A stretch of DNA of 64,000 nt, taken from contig SWDT01000019.1 of NCBI GenBank assembly GCA_009193035.1, forward strand, positions 248,001-312,000, read 5' to 3'. The position numbers were made by a program, and so were the translations under genes. This stretch comes from Halicephalobus mephisto. Lineage: Eukaryota > Nematoda > Chromadorea > Rhabditida > Panagrolaimidae. Position 1 is the first letter of the stretch. Each line of letters starts with the position of its first letter. This document shows positions 11,308 to 21,240 of the stretch, in pieces. The notes below the pieces were generated by a model, which was given only the letters and a program-made list of their open reading frames with translations, searched no databases and was not told where the DNA came from.

Positions 11308-12716
11308 GTCAACTGGCCCTTGTAATTACGCGATTTTTCCAAGGTCTGGCTTTTTCTCCTGTTTTTAGTTTTATCGGACAAAATTCGGCTTCTTGGGCAG
11401 CTTTGAAAGAACAACTGTGGTTTTTATGTACTTCAATATCGGCATTAATTTTTACACCTATTATTTCGTGGAGTTTATCGAACGAAATATTTTCTAATAT
11501 TGGATTTAATGTTGTGTTTTATATTCATGGAGGAATTTCATTATTTTTGGGATTTATTTGGTTGATTTTCTATCGTGATACTCCTCAAAAACACAGATGG
11601 GTAAATGGACTGGAATTGAACAAAATTGTCACAGGAAAAGCACAAAATAACAGATTAATGGAAAGAAATTCGATTTCTATGATATTCAAATCCATATCTG
11701 CCATAGCTATCTGGGTCTCGGCCTATGGATATTTCTTCGCTTTTGGTGTTTTTTGTATTTTTTTACCTGTTTATTCGAACAAAGTACTGTATTTGACGTC
11801 ATACAGTACTGGATCGTTTTCAATAACACCTTTTATTTTGATGGTTTTTGTTCACTGGATAAGTTACTTAATGAACAAAGTAACAAATTGTTGCGGATTA
11901 ACAATCAAAATTAGAATTTTTAATTCAATTGGACTTGGTGGTTGTGCAATTTATTTCTTAGGATTAACAATTGCAGCGGCTTTATATAATGATGAAAATT
12001 ATTCCGTTTTTCACACAATTGTTCATTTTGCAACTTTAATTCCATTAGGATTTGGAATTAATGGATTTTTTCAAAGTTGTATTGTTGTTGGAAGATTTTA
12101 TTCGAAATTTATTATTGGACATCTCCAACTTGTTTTTAGTATTGCTTTTATTTTAGTTCCAGCTACTGCCATAATTTTGACTCCTTTAAAGTAAGTTTTT
12201 TTTTAAATTTTTTTCTAAAAATAAAAAAATAAAAAATTTAGTTTAGTATTTTTAAAATTCAAAAAAATTATAAAATAAAAATAATTTCGTAATTTTTTAA
12301 AGGAAATTTTAGATTTTTAAGGAAATTTTAAAGAGAATTTTAATTTTTTTAAAGGAAATTTTAGATTTTTAAGGAAATTTTTAATTTTAAAGGAAATTTT
12401 TAATTTTTTTAAAGGAAATTTTAAATTTTTAAGGAAATTTTAAATTTTAAATTTTAATTTTTTTGATAATGTGATTTTTTTTAGTTTATTGAGGTACTGG
12501 AGACTGGTGTTCCTCGTGACAGCAGCTATCCTTATTCTGTCAGCAGTTGTCTTCGGTGTGTTTGGAAGAGGTCAACCGGCTCATTGGGCGGAGAACAGTT
12601 GGGATCCGACTGCGACACATAGAATGCTGAGACCAGTAACAATGGCCAGAGGCGATGAATGTGGAATCATGGAAATGAGGACCGTGGATGATTATCTGAA
12701 ATCCATAGAAGATTGA
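11308..12716 (+). CDS. SLC17-type MFS anion transporter, 5'-truncated
   Basis: Exons 11308-12190 and 12485-12716 join in phase 2 (GTAAGT, TTTTTTAG) and encode about 370 residues of a major facilitator of the SLC17 (phosphate/organic anion/vesicular glutamate transporter-like) type. Features: RFFQGLAFSPVF after the membrane segment corresponding to TM4, a long cytosolic loop after FYRDTPQKHRW, several further membrane spans, and a last exon with one span and FGRGQPAHWA, the position of the conserved SLC17 C-terminal Gly...Trp-Ala motif. The first exon begins in phase 1 at acceptor TTTTTAG (11306-11307), so an upstream exon must have existed. The first ~130 residues (TM1-TM3) are absent; the 405-bp palindrome and the Tc1 element lie there instead. 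Probably a pseudogene, unless distant 5' exons are used. Confidence 0.7.
12200..12480. repeat. Intronic A/T repeats
   Basis: The 294-bp intron of the SLC17-like gene is made of degenerate copies of AAGGAAATTTTAGATTTTT. Confidence 0.7.
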
Positions 12717-12894
12717 ATTTAAAAATTACTTTTTAAAATTTTGCTCAAAAAGTACAGGTGTTGTCAAGGTCTCAGACCTTTTAGTTTTTTGAAGAATCTC
12801 GTTTTTGCTTTTTTAACAATGACCAGTGCAATTTGTAACTGCTTTGCCGGTTAGATAAAGTTTATCCTTTATCCCTTTTGGATCTGATCAAATG

Positions 12895-13150
12895 TCATAG
12901 TCTATTTTATATCTTTTTAACATTTTTAAGTTTTTAATATTTTTAGATTTTTTTAAGTTTTTTAATTTAAAAAATTTTTAATATTTTTAAGTTTTTAATA
13001 TTTTTAGATTTTTTCAAGTTTTTTAATTTAAAAATTTTTTAATATTTTTAAGTTTTTAATATTTTTAGATTTTTTTAAGTTTTTTAATTTTTAAAATTTC
13101 AAATATTTTTAAGTTTTTTAAATTTTTTCATGTTTTAATTTTTAAATTTT
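12895..13150. repeat. ~60-bp A/T tandem repeats
   Basis: About four copies of a unit with TTTTTAAGTTTTTAATATTT and TTAGATTTTTTCAAG lie just before the carrier gene. Confidence 0.75.
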
Positions 13151-13155
13151 TTGAG

Positions 13156-15411
13156 ATGGAGAAAATCAAAGAAGGCGGAAGACAGATCGCCGCTGGGGGT
13201 TCTGCGGGACTGGTTGAAGTTTGCATTATGCATCCTCTCGATCTGGTCAAAACAAGGCTTCAACTTCATGGAGGTCATTTTAACGGATTAGTTGATTGTT
13301 TTAGAAAGACATTGAAAAGTGAAGGAATTACTGGATTTTACAAAGTTTGTTTTACTATTTTTTAAAGTAAAATTTTGCAGAAATTTCTGAAATTTGAATA
13401 TTTTATAGAAGCTTTCAGAATTTTTGGATTTTGAAATTTTGAAATTTAAGAACTTTTTAGAATTTTGTAGAAATTTAATTAAAATACGAAAATTTGCATT
13501 TTGGAAAGTTCTGAAAATTTTTTCCAGAACAATTTTAGAAAAAGTTAATTTTTAATTTTTAAAATACTGTATTTTTGGAAATTAAAAAAAATTTCTGAAA
13601 ATTTTTTAAGAGAATTTTAGAAAAAAGATGATTTTTAACTTTTAAAATACTGTATTTTTGGAAATTAAAAAAATTCTTTAAAAATTTGATTTTTTTAAAA
13701 ATATTTTGGAAAATACTTTAATTTTAGAAATTTTCAAAATATTTTTAGAAAAAAAGTTAATTTTTAAAATACTGTAGTTTCGAAAATTTCTAGAAAATTT
13801 TTTTTTAAAATATTTTAAAAAAAAGTTAATTTTTAATTTCCAAAATACTGTAGTTTTAAAAATTTTTAAAAATTCCGGAAATGTGTTTTGAAACAATTTT
13901 GTAATTTTTAAAATAATATAATTTTGGAACCAATATTTGAAAATTAAAATTTTTGGAAATTTCTATCAAAATTATTTTTATTTTTTTTAGAATAATGTGA
14001 TTTTTAATTTTGTAATTATTTAGGGAATATTACCACCGATTTTGGCTGAAACTCCAAAAAGAGCAACAAAATTTTTTACTTTTGAACAATATAAAAATAT
14101 TTTTTGCATCGAATCTCTTCCACCATGGTTTTCTCTCTCGATGGCAGGTCTGTGTAGTGGATTGACGGAAGCTGTTGTTGTTTGTCCTTTTGAAACAGTA
14201 AAAGTGAAACTTCAAGCAGAACATAACGTGACCATGGCTCAGGTTTGATTAATTTTTAAGGTTGTAATTTCTTCGGACAAATTAGAAAATAAGCAATTTG
14301 TCCAGTTAATTTCCTCAATGACAACCGAAGTTAAAATACAGTCGACTTTCGATATAACGTAATTCAAGGGACCGGACAAAAATTGCGTAAAATTGACAGT
14401 TACGTAAAATCGATTAACGTTAAATCAAGAATCGATTTATATTATTTTAAAGAAAATTTCGCCAAAATCAAAAAAATAAAAAAATTGAGAGTTACATTAC
14501 ATCGAGTGAGGTTAAATTAAGAATCGATTTATATTATTTTAAAAGAAATTTCGCCAAAATCGAAAGAAAAATGTAAAATCGAGAGTCGATTTACATTATT
14601 TTAAAAAAAATTTCGCCAAAATCGAAAAAAAATTACATAAAATCAAGAATCGATTTATATTATTTTAAAGGAAATTTCGTCAGAGTCGAAAAAAATAAAT
14701 AAAATCGAGAATCGATTTACATTATTTAAAAAAAAATTTCGCCAAAATCAAAAAAAATAAATAAAATCGAAAGTTACGTTAAATCGAGAGTCGACTATAT
14801 TCGAAAATGGTTTATTTTTTGATAAAAAAAGAATTAATATCTATTCTTACTTTGTCAAAATTAGTTTTTAAGGTTGTCATTGAAAAAATTGCCCGGACAA
14901 ATTACAACCTTATTAATTTTTAAATTAATTTTAAATTATTTTTTTAAAGCAAAAAAGTACGGCTCAAGTTGCGAGAGAAATCATCAAAGAACACGGTTGG
15001 GGTACTAGGGGGATCTTCCTGGGGTTAGATGCCACTTTGGCGAGGAACGGAACTTGGAACATGTTTTACTTTGGCATCTACCACAACGTCAAGGATTGGA
15101 TTCCAAGTGCGAAAGAATCTCAAACAAAAAATGTCTTATATCGGTTAATTTTGGGATTTATAGCTGGATCAATAGCTAGTTTTGCAAATATTCCATTTGA
15201 TGTTGGAAAAAGCAGAATTCAAGGTCCTCAACCGACTTCTGGAAGGATATATTTCAACGTGATTCAATCAATGAAGTTAGTGGCGAAAAATGAAGGAATC
15301 ACGGCTCTTTACAGAGGTTTCATTCCGAAGGTCATGAGATTGGGCCCCGGAGGCGCTATTATGCTATTTGTTTACGAATCTGTCTACGATTTTTTGAAAC
15401 TCCATACTTGA
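13156..15411 (+). CDS. SLC25A21-like: Mitochondrial 2-oxodicarboxylate carrier (SLC25A21/ODC family)
   Basis: Three phase-0 exons, 13156-13344, 14024-14242 and 14950-15411, give 289 aa, close to the ~300 aa usual for the family. All three mitochondrial-carrier repeats are present with signatures PLDLVKTR, PFETVKVK and PFDVGKSR. Strings typical of the oxodicarboxylate branch are clear: AAGGSAGLVE near the N-terminus, GILPPILAETPKRATKFFTF at the start of exon 2, and RIQGPQPTSG and PKVMRLGPGGA in repeat 3. The family exchanges 2-oxoadipate and related C5-C7 oxodicarboxylates for 2-oxoglutarate across the inner mitochondrial membrane, in lysine and tryptophan breakdown. The gene lies 440 bp after the SLC17-like gene on the same strand. 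Intron 1 is A/T repeats; intron 2 carries nested MITEs. Confidence 0.93.
13345..14023. repeat. Intron 1 of the carrier gene: degenerate A/T repeats
   Basis: Repeated variants of AAAATACTGTATTTTTGGAA and AAGTTAATTTTTAATTT. Nothing else seen. Confidence 0.6.
14259..14914. mobile_element. Nested MITEs in intron 2 of the carrier gene
   Basis: Outer element: begins AAGGTTGTAATTTCTTCGGA and ends CGGACAAATTACAACCTT, an inverted repeat. Inner element (about 14338-14798): begins ACAGTCGACTTTCGATATAACG and ends GTTAAATCGAGAGTCGACTA, a mariner-type end. The interior is a ~70-bp tandem repeat with AAAATCGAGAATCGATTTA and TTTCGCCAAAATC, about six copies. No coding sequence. Confidence 0.7.
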
Positions 15412-15554
15412 TTACGGTAATTACTCAGTTATACAGTATTATCAAGAATTCACTTGCCAAATTATTTTAAAATGGGTATTTTGATTTTGGTGAAGGATTT
15501 AATAATAGTATTATTGTTTAAAAAATAAAAATTATTATAAAGTTTTTTGGACAC

Positions 15555-15990
15555 GAATTTCTAGAACTTGACAGAAAACTACAGTAGTCTATGTGATGAT
15601 GTTAATTACGAATAGCAGGTTCGTAATTTTATAGAGTTTTTTAATTAATAATTTTTGTGAAAACTAAAATTAAATCATATTTGAGAAATATCTTGACGCA
15701 AATTTTTAGAACTTGACAGAAGTTACAGTAGTCTATGTGATGATATTAGCTACGAATAACAGTTTTGTAATTAATAATTTTCATTAAAACTAAAATTAAA
15801 TCATATTTGAGAAATATCTCGACGCGAATTTCTAGAACTTGACAGAAGTTACAGTAGTCAATGTGATGATATTAGCTATGAATAACAGTTTTGTAATTAA
15901 TAATTTTTGTGAAAACTAAAATTAAATCATATTTGAGAAATATCTCGACGCGAATTTCTAGAACTTGACAGAAATTACAGTAGTCAATGT
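15555..15990. repeat. ~125-bp tandem repeat, about 3.5 copies
   Basis: Units contain TTCTAGAACTTGACAGAA, ACAGTAGTCTATGTGATGAT and TTAAATCATATTTGAGAAATATCTCGACGCG in the same order. Lies after the carrier gene; no gene seen between 15412 and 16741. Confidence 0.9.
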
Positions 15991-16439
15991 GATAATCTTG
16001 AAGTATTTCGTAATCTTACAGTTAATTTCTAGAAATATGTTTCCTTAGATCTGGGAATTTCTAAATTAGAGCCGTATAAAGTGAAAAAATTTTTATCTAT
16101 TTATTGCAGATGTTTATTTTTGTTTCAATCTCAAATTTTGGTAATTAAATTTTTTAAATTTCAACACGTTATTTGAAAGGAAATTAAAAATCACAAAATG
16201 TTACACGATTTATTTTTCGTTATCTGCAGATCGGGTGACTACAGTATCCTCGACAGTACCTTTGAAGATTGATCTCATACCTTAAAGTTTTGTGTTCCAG
16301 TTTATCCAAGTTGATAAAATTCGAGTCGAAATTTGAACTTTTCGTGTTAAGACAACATTTGTAGATTTTTTACATTGCAAAAATCTGCCCTAACAAAATT
16401 AACAGAAATTTTCGAATCTAAACTTGATTTTCAAATCGT

Positions 16440-16645
16440 GTCTTAGCACGAAAAGTTTGGATTTCAAAAATTATGTCTTGACCCGAAAGTTTTAAATTTC
16501 GAAAGTTGTGTCTTAGCGCGAAAAGTCTGAATCTCAAAAAATCATGTCCTGGCACGAAAAGTTCAAATTTGGAAAGTTGTGTCCTGGCGCGAAAAGTTCA
16601 AATTTCAAAAAATCATGTTCTGGCACGAAAAGTCCGAATTTTGAT
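16440..16645. repeat. ~35-60-bp repeats (TCTTAGCGCGAAAAGT type)
   Basis: About six degenerate copies with GTCTTAGCACGAAAAGTTTG or GTCCTGGCGCGAAAAGTTC. Confidence 0.8.
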
Positions 16646-16741
16646 TTTGAACTTGAATAGAATGAAGTTTTGATTTATATTCACGTAATTACAGCATTAC
16701 AGTAATCTTCTGCAAATGAGTAATTTTATTAATTTCATAAA

Positions 16742-17974
16742 TTACGACGGTAATTGATCGTAAAAGTTAACCGTAGGTTTCACGATGGATTTGAGGGATT
16801 TATAAAAGAGATCTGCTTCTTCGATGGTGAATCCGACGAAAGTAGGAAGACCGATATCGATGACAATGTTCACTTTCATCTCGACAGAATGACAGCAGAT
16901 ACAGGCTCTAAATTTACAGTAATCACTGCTCACTGCACATCAAAAGCGTAATTTTTAACTCAATAACAAATGCAAATCGTCACTATTATGTTTTAAATTC
17001 CGTCACAAAAATCAAATAATCGCGAAAAAATGACGATTAAACAAGTAACAATTTCGAAATGTAACACAACCGTCATATTTTTCATGAATATTTAACATTC
17101 GTGACGAAATTACAAGTAATAGTGAAGATTTGCATTTGTTACGAGGTCAAAAGTCACTTTTTTATGAACATGATGCAACTATACATTGAATCTAATATAT
17201 CTGACAAATCAGAGCCGTTTCAATGTATAGACATATCATATATAATCCATCAATATCAAAACAAAAAAACTAACTTTTGGGTTAGTAACAAATGTAAATC
17301 GTTACTATAAAGTTACAATTTTTGTCACAAAAATCAAACATTCATAGAAAATGTGACGATTGTGTTACATTTCGTAACTTTTATCTGTCTAAAAGTTATG
17401 TTTTTGTAGTGGAGTCCTACCTTCCGTTGTCCCTGGCCCAGATGATTCTCCCTAGTCTACCGTAATTGGAAACGAAAAAATAATCGATCATGCAACCGTT
17501 TTGTTGATGAATAAAAACGTTTTTTATGTGGTCTACAGTAATCTGCTTTGATCCGCAGCTTTCCGGATTTGGATAATTGAAGACCGTCAAAATTTTTTTC
17601 GTCAGTTTACAGTACTCGTCGGAATATAAAAGAGTGTTATCCAGAACCGGAGGCGGAGGGAAGAAATAAGGGTCATCCCCCGGGGCTACGGATGCCAGGT
17701 GATTTGGATGAAAAGGGTAAATCGGAGGAAGGAAGTTTCCCGAAGGCATAGTTTTTTTAACCGAATTTTGCCGAATTGCGTCATTTGAAAAACTTGTTTC
17801 AGAAATCTCCAAATCCTCTGTTCCCTTAGGCTTCGTTGTAAATTTTTCAGAATTATTCAAATAATCCCCCGTTATTTCTGTTTGCATTCTAAAAATTTTT
17901 AGATTTCAAAAATATAAAGTAAAAAATTACCCTTGGTCGATTTTCCGATTTTTTTTGAAGAAATCTCTCAACAT
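16742..17974 (-). CDS. 225-aa protein of unknown function, three exons
   Basis: Exons on the minus strand: 17974-17931, 17888-17421 and 16907-16742. They join cleanly (phase 2 at both junctions; donors GTAATT and GTAGGA, acceptors TTTTTAG and AATTTAG) to give 225 aa starting MLRDFFKKNRKIDQ. An acceptor (ATCTTTCAG) about 53 nt before the ATG fits trans-splicing. The N-terminal third is polar and low-complexity, followed by a Pro-rich patch (FFPPPPVLDN). The C-terminal half is compact and Cys-containing (NGRACICCHSVE), without a signal peptide or clear membrane span, so probably a folded intracellular domain. I do not recognise the family. Intron 2 is almost entirely two MITE copies plus a spacer. 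Confidence 0.75.
16941..17407. mobile_element. MITE pair with AT-satellite-like spacer (composite)
   Basis: Two copies of a palindromic MITE (16941-17163 and 17258-17407) carry GTAACAAATGCAAATCGTCAC-type inner sequences and AAAAGT-TTTTT outer ends. Between them lies a ~95-bp spacer containing CATTGAATCTAATATATCTG and ATATAATCCATCAATATCAA. The same MITE-spacer-MITE order occurs at 59051-59444. The composite lies in intron 2 of the 225-aa gene. Confidence 0.8.
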
Positions 17975-18002
17975 TTTATTTTTATTGATTATTGTAGACA
18001 CA

Positions 18003-18350
18003 GAGGGTTGGATTTGATCTATCTGAAAGATTATAGAAAGTTTGGAAAATGACTAAAGGGGATATTGAACATTCGATTTAAATTTAGTTGTTAATTTTTC
18101 AAACGAGAACTTCCTTATTTTTTGGTTACTGTAGATTAGTAAAATACTAATTACTACTTTTTAATACAGTAATATAGAAAGTTGGATTTGATCTATCTGA
18201 AAGATTATAGAGGATTTAGAAGATCTCCAAAGGGGATATTGGAAATTTGATCCAAATTTAGTTGTTAATTTTTCAAACTAGAACTTCCTTATTTTTTGGT
18301 TACTGTAGATTAGTAAAATACTAATTACTACTTTTCAATACAGTAATATG
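18003..18350. repeat. 174-bp tandem duplication upstream of the 225-aa gene
   Basis: The segment from GTTGGATTTGATCTATCTGA to CAGTAATATAGAAA occurs twice head-to-tail (starts near 18007 and 18181). A third, diverged copy may follow near 18355. It includes the putative trans-splice acceptor of the minus-strand gene, so the acceptor exists in two copies. Confidence 0.85.
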
Positions 18351-18354
18351 GAGG

Positions 18355-19105
18355 ATTACAGACAACCTAAAAATCGGCAAAAACGGATATTAGAAATCCG
18401 ATCAATAATTTAGAGAAATTCGAATTTGATTATCTACCTAACCAAAGTTCTCTCGTCTTTTGTCCCGGTTACTGTAGGCCGAAAATAAATAATAATTAGA
18501 AATTTCAAATACAGTAAAATTTGTGGTTTTTAATTTTGTGAAATAGGGCTTTCTGTCAAGTCCGAAATTTCTTCATCAGACCAGAATTGGATTTTTCTCA
18601 AAAAAACACCTGGAATTCTGAAATCAATAATTCTAGAAATAGTTAAACTTCTGTCAAAGTACCTACACCTGCTCCGAAATTTGGTTTTTGATTACTTTAG
18701 TTTTAAAGTTCAAAGTAAAATAACATTTTTATTATTAGATTTAAAAATACATTGTTTTTGAAAAAATATAAAAAACAAAATTTATTTTTATATTTCTGGC
18801 ACGCCCCTTCTCCCCCGGAGATATGAGTATTTGCCGATCTGGTCACTGAATATTTTTACGAAAAAATACAATTATCTTTTGTCATGATTGCCTTTTGGCA
18901 ACAATTTGCTTTAAAAAAATTTCTGCTGCACCCAGCCCCCTCCTGAGGGGTTTGTGGTTTTTATACGATTCGGTCAATGTTTAATTATTTCTAAACACTT
19001 GAATCCAGTTATGTCACAATTTTTCTTCATTATAAATGTTTATTAAAAAGTTAAAACTATTGACAAATTACAACATTATAAATATGGCAATTAATAATAA
19101 AGAAT
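18355..19105. other. Intergenic, no gene seen
   Basis: AT-rich with two short GC-rich patches near 18800 (CCCCTTCTCCCCCGGAG) and 18935 (CCCAGCCCCCTCCTGAGG). No reading frame or RNA recognised. Confidence 0.4.
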
Positions 19106-19111
19106 TTTAGA

Positions 19112-19437
19112 GGAGTATTAATGAGGGATACTCTTCCAGGTAAAATTAATGATATAGAATGCGAGTTGTAAATCTTGATGTGAGTAAAAATAATGGTACT
19201 CATTGGGTGTGTTATAATAAGAACTACCGGGGGTGTTATTACTTTGACTCTTTTGGAATGGATCCTCCGCTAGAACTACGAAAATATATGAATACTGGAG
19301 CTATAGAATTATCAACTTTTCAAATTCAAAAGCTTAATACACATTACTGCGGACATTATTGTTTGCTTTTCCTAAAATTACTGGAAAAATATGATTTCAA
19401 AGAAATTGTGTTAGATTTGGTAATGTCCATGAGGTAA
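19112..19437 (+). pseudogene. Adenain-like cysteine protease, Maverick/Polinton-type remnant
   Basis: From 19159 an open frame of 92 codons shows the catalytic layout of adenovirus-protease-like (C5) enzymes: His in GTHWVCY, Asp in YYFDSFG, a Gln-bearing segment, and Cys in HYCGHYCLLF. Just upstream, in another frame, stands MRDTLP, a hallmark of the N-terminal part of Maverick/Polinton and adintovirus proteases. One frameshift near 19160 therefore separates the two parts. In intact elements this enzyme processes capsid precursors. No polymerase B, integrase or ATPase is recognised next to it, so this is a fragment of an old virus-like transposon. Family call is strong, element class good, function lost. 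Confidence 0.75.
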
Positions 19438-19619
19438 TGTGTGATGAACTTTTTTTATTTTTTCAAATACTTTATAAAAATTACAGTTTAAATACTTTTA
19501 AAACTTAAAGTCGATTTTCTATGAATTTAAAACATGTTTATGGACTTTTCTTAAAATGGAATTTGACAAAGGTCGAATTACGATGACTTTGAATATTAGT
19601 ATGCCAACCTGGTGAATAT

Positions 19620-20335
19620 CTAAACATCCACCTCCGGGCTACCGAATACTCTCTCAAACCAGCTGGCTACACCGACGAAGATTGCGGTAACATTCTCAGC
19701 GCTTTGTTCTCCAATTTGAACCATTCGCTGGATTTGCGCCGCACGTTGTTCCTTCTCCAAAAGGTATTTGCGAACTTCCGACACAGGCAAGTAACCGTGC
19801 TTGAATTCGAGCACGACTTTCGTGACAAGAAACGGAATAACAAGAAATGCGATTACGGCATTTTGGGGTAGCATCGAGATTGACTGGAACTTGGTGGATC
19901 CGAAGAGCAGGATCACAAAGTTAGCAAACATAATAATAATATAGAACATATGCAAAGCCGACCCAATTATCTAAAAATGAGTAAAAACTGGGTTTACAAC
20001 ATATTACAAGGAAATATTGAAACTACCCACCATTTGGTACAGATGCGGTTTGCAGTAGACGGATTTCTCTCGATACAATCCATAAAGCAAGACACTGGCC
20101 GTGATACACTCACAAATACACCATATTAGATAGGCTATTGCGAAATTGGTCATGTCGGCGATAACCAAGGTCAAAAAGAAGCCTATTAAGCTGAAAATCA
20201 GCGTGTAGATACCATAAATACCGGAAATTGCCTAAAAAATAAGTCAAATTCATGAACTGAGTCAAATCCAAAGCATACAATTTTATCATCCAGTTCGTTT
20301 TCTTCCTCTGTTTCTTCGTCCGAGTCTCGGGGCAT
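19620..20335 (-). CDS. Multi-pass membrane protein (about four spans), nematode type
   Basis: Exons 20335-20279, 20231-20031 and 19970-19620, all phase 0 with good GT-AG signals (introns 47 and 60 nt), give 202 aa from the ATG at 20335. The N-terminus is acidic (MPRDSDEETEEENELDDK). Hydrophobic spans follow at roughly residues 20-42, 45-65, 88-110 and 115-135, then a cytosolic tail rich in E/Q (LLEKEQRAAQIQRMVQ). The frame stays open another 45 nt upstream, so an earlier start or a further 5' exon is possible. The topology resembles the small tetraspan DUF7027/LAPTM-like nematode proteins, but I cannot assign it firmly. It lies directly beside the Maverick protease remnant, on the opposite strand. 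Confidence 0.72.
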
Positions 20336-20983
20336 TTTGGTGGTGCGGCTCCAGATAGGTGTCTTGTTCCCGTGATGCAACAGTTGGAACTTATTAAATT
20401 AATGAAAATCAGATTTGATAACTCAAATGAATATCCACGACAATTCAAAAGTAAAGAAATTAAACAAAGTGACAAGGACTACTCTCTCCAAATCGTGAAT
20501 GAGTTATCATCCTTATGTTAGTTTTGTCCTACAACTTGCGTTCTGGCAAGTGATTCATCGATGATAAAGATAAGCGTGTCAGAAATTGAATTTCGTTGTG
20601 TTAGAATATACTTTATTATAGATAAAAATTAGGACAACATAATGAATCACTTCTATTGTAATTACTTAACATATACTTTTCCTCTACCAGAACAATGAAT
20701 ATAAAGGTGAAAACCTAATCTGACAAGCTTATCTGAGATTTTTTGAAATAGAAGAAAAGGAAAAATCCATCTATAAGTGGTAAGAATTAATAATACTGTC
20801 GTTTTCTAAGAAGGAATGTTTCATTGAAAGATAATTCCTCATCCAGAATATAGCCTAACGGTGTTTTGCTGAGGAATATTATTTCATTGGAACGAGAGAA
20901 GAATTCATTGACAATCATAAGAAATTATTTTATAACTTAACTTTAAAGAAAAAGATAATTATAGAAATTTTCTTATTTAATAA

Positions 20984-21240
20984 ATGACGATTTTCATTTT
21001 ACAACTAACATATAACGATTCAACTTTTGAGTATTCATTTCCACAAGAGTTTTTGCGTAAGAAGTACAAAATAGGAGTTATAAAATTGGATGGTTATTTA
21101 AAAATTAAAATTAAAGTAAATATAAATCATGCAAATAATAAATTCTTCTACTCAATAGAAATAACAATAATAATATTAATAAAGATTATGTTGTAGAAAT
21201 TCCTGAAGATAGCTGTGATCTTGATAAATCAATAATAAAA
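20984..21240 (+). pseudogene. Possible second Maverick/Polinton fragment (capsid-associated-type protein)
   Basis: About 70 codons followed, after a stop, by a similar-quality stretch. The order of short motifs (an N-terminal beta-rich start, YKIGVIKL, then NNKFFY, then EIPEDS) resembles the small capsid-associated proteins encoded next to the protease and capsid genes in Mavericks and adintoviruses. It lies 1.5 kb downstream of the protease remnant on the same strand. The resemblance is by eye only. Confidence 0.3.

Noticed and set aside
16754..16951. Plus-strand frame opposite the last exon of the 225-aa gene
   Set aside because: The minus strand has matching splice sites and phases; this one has none.
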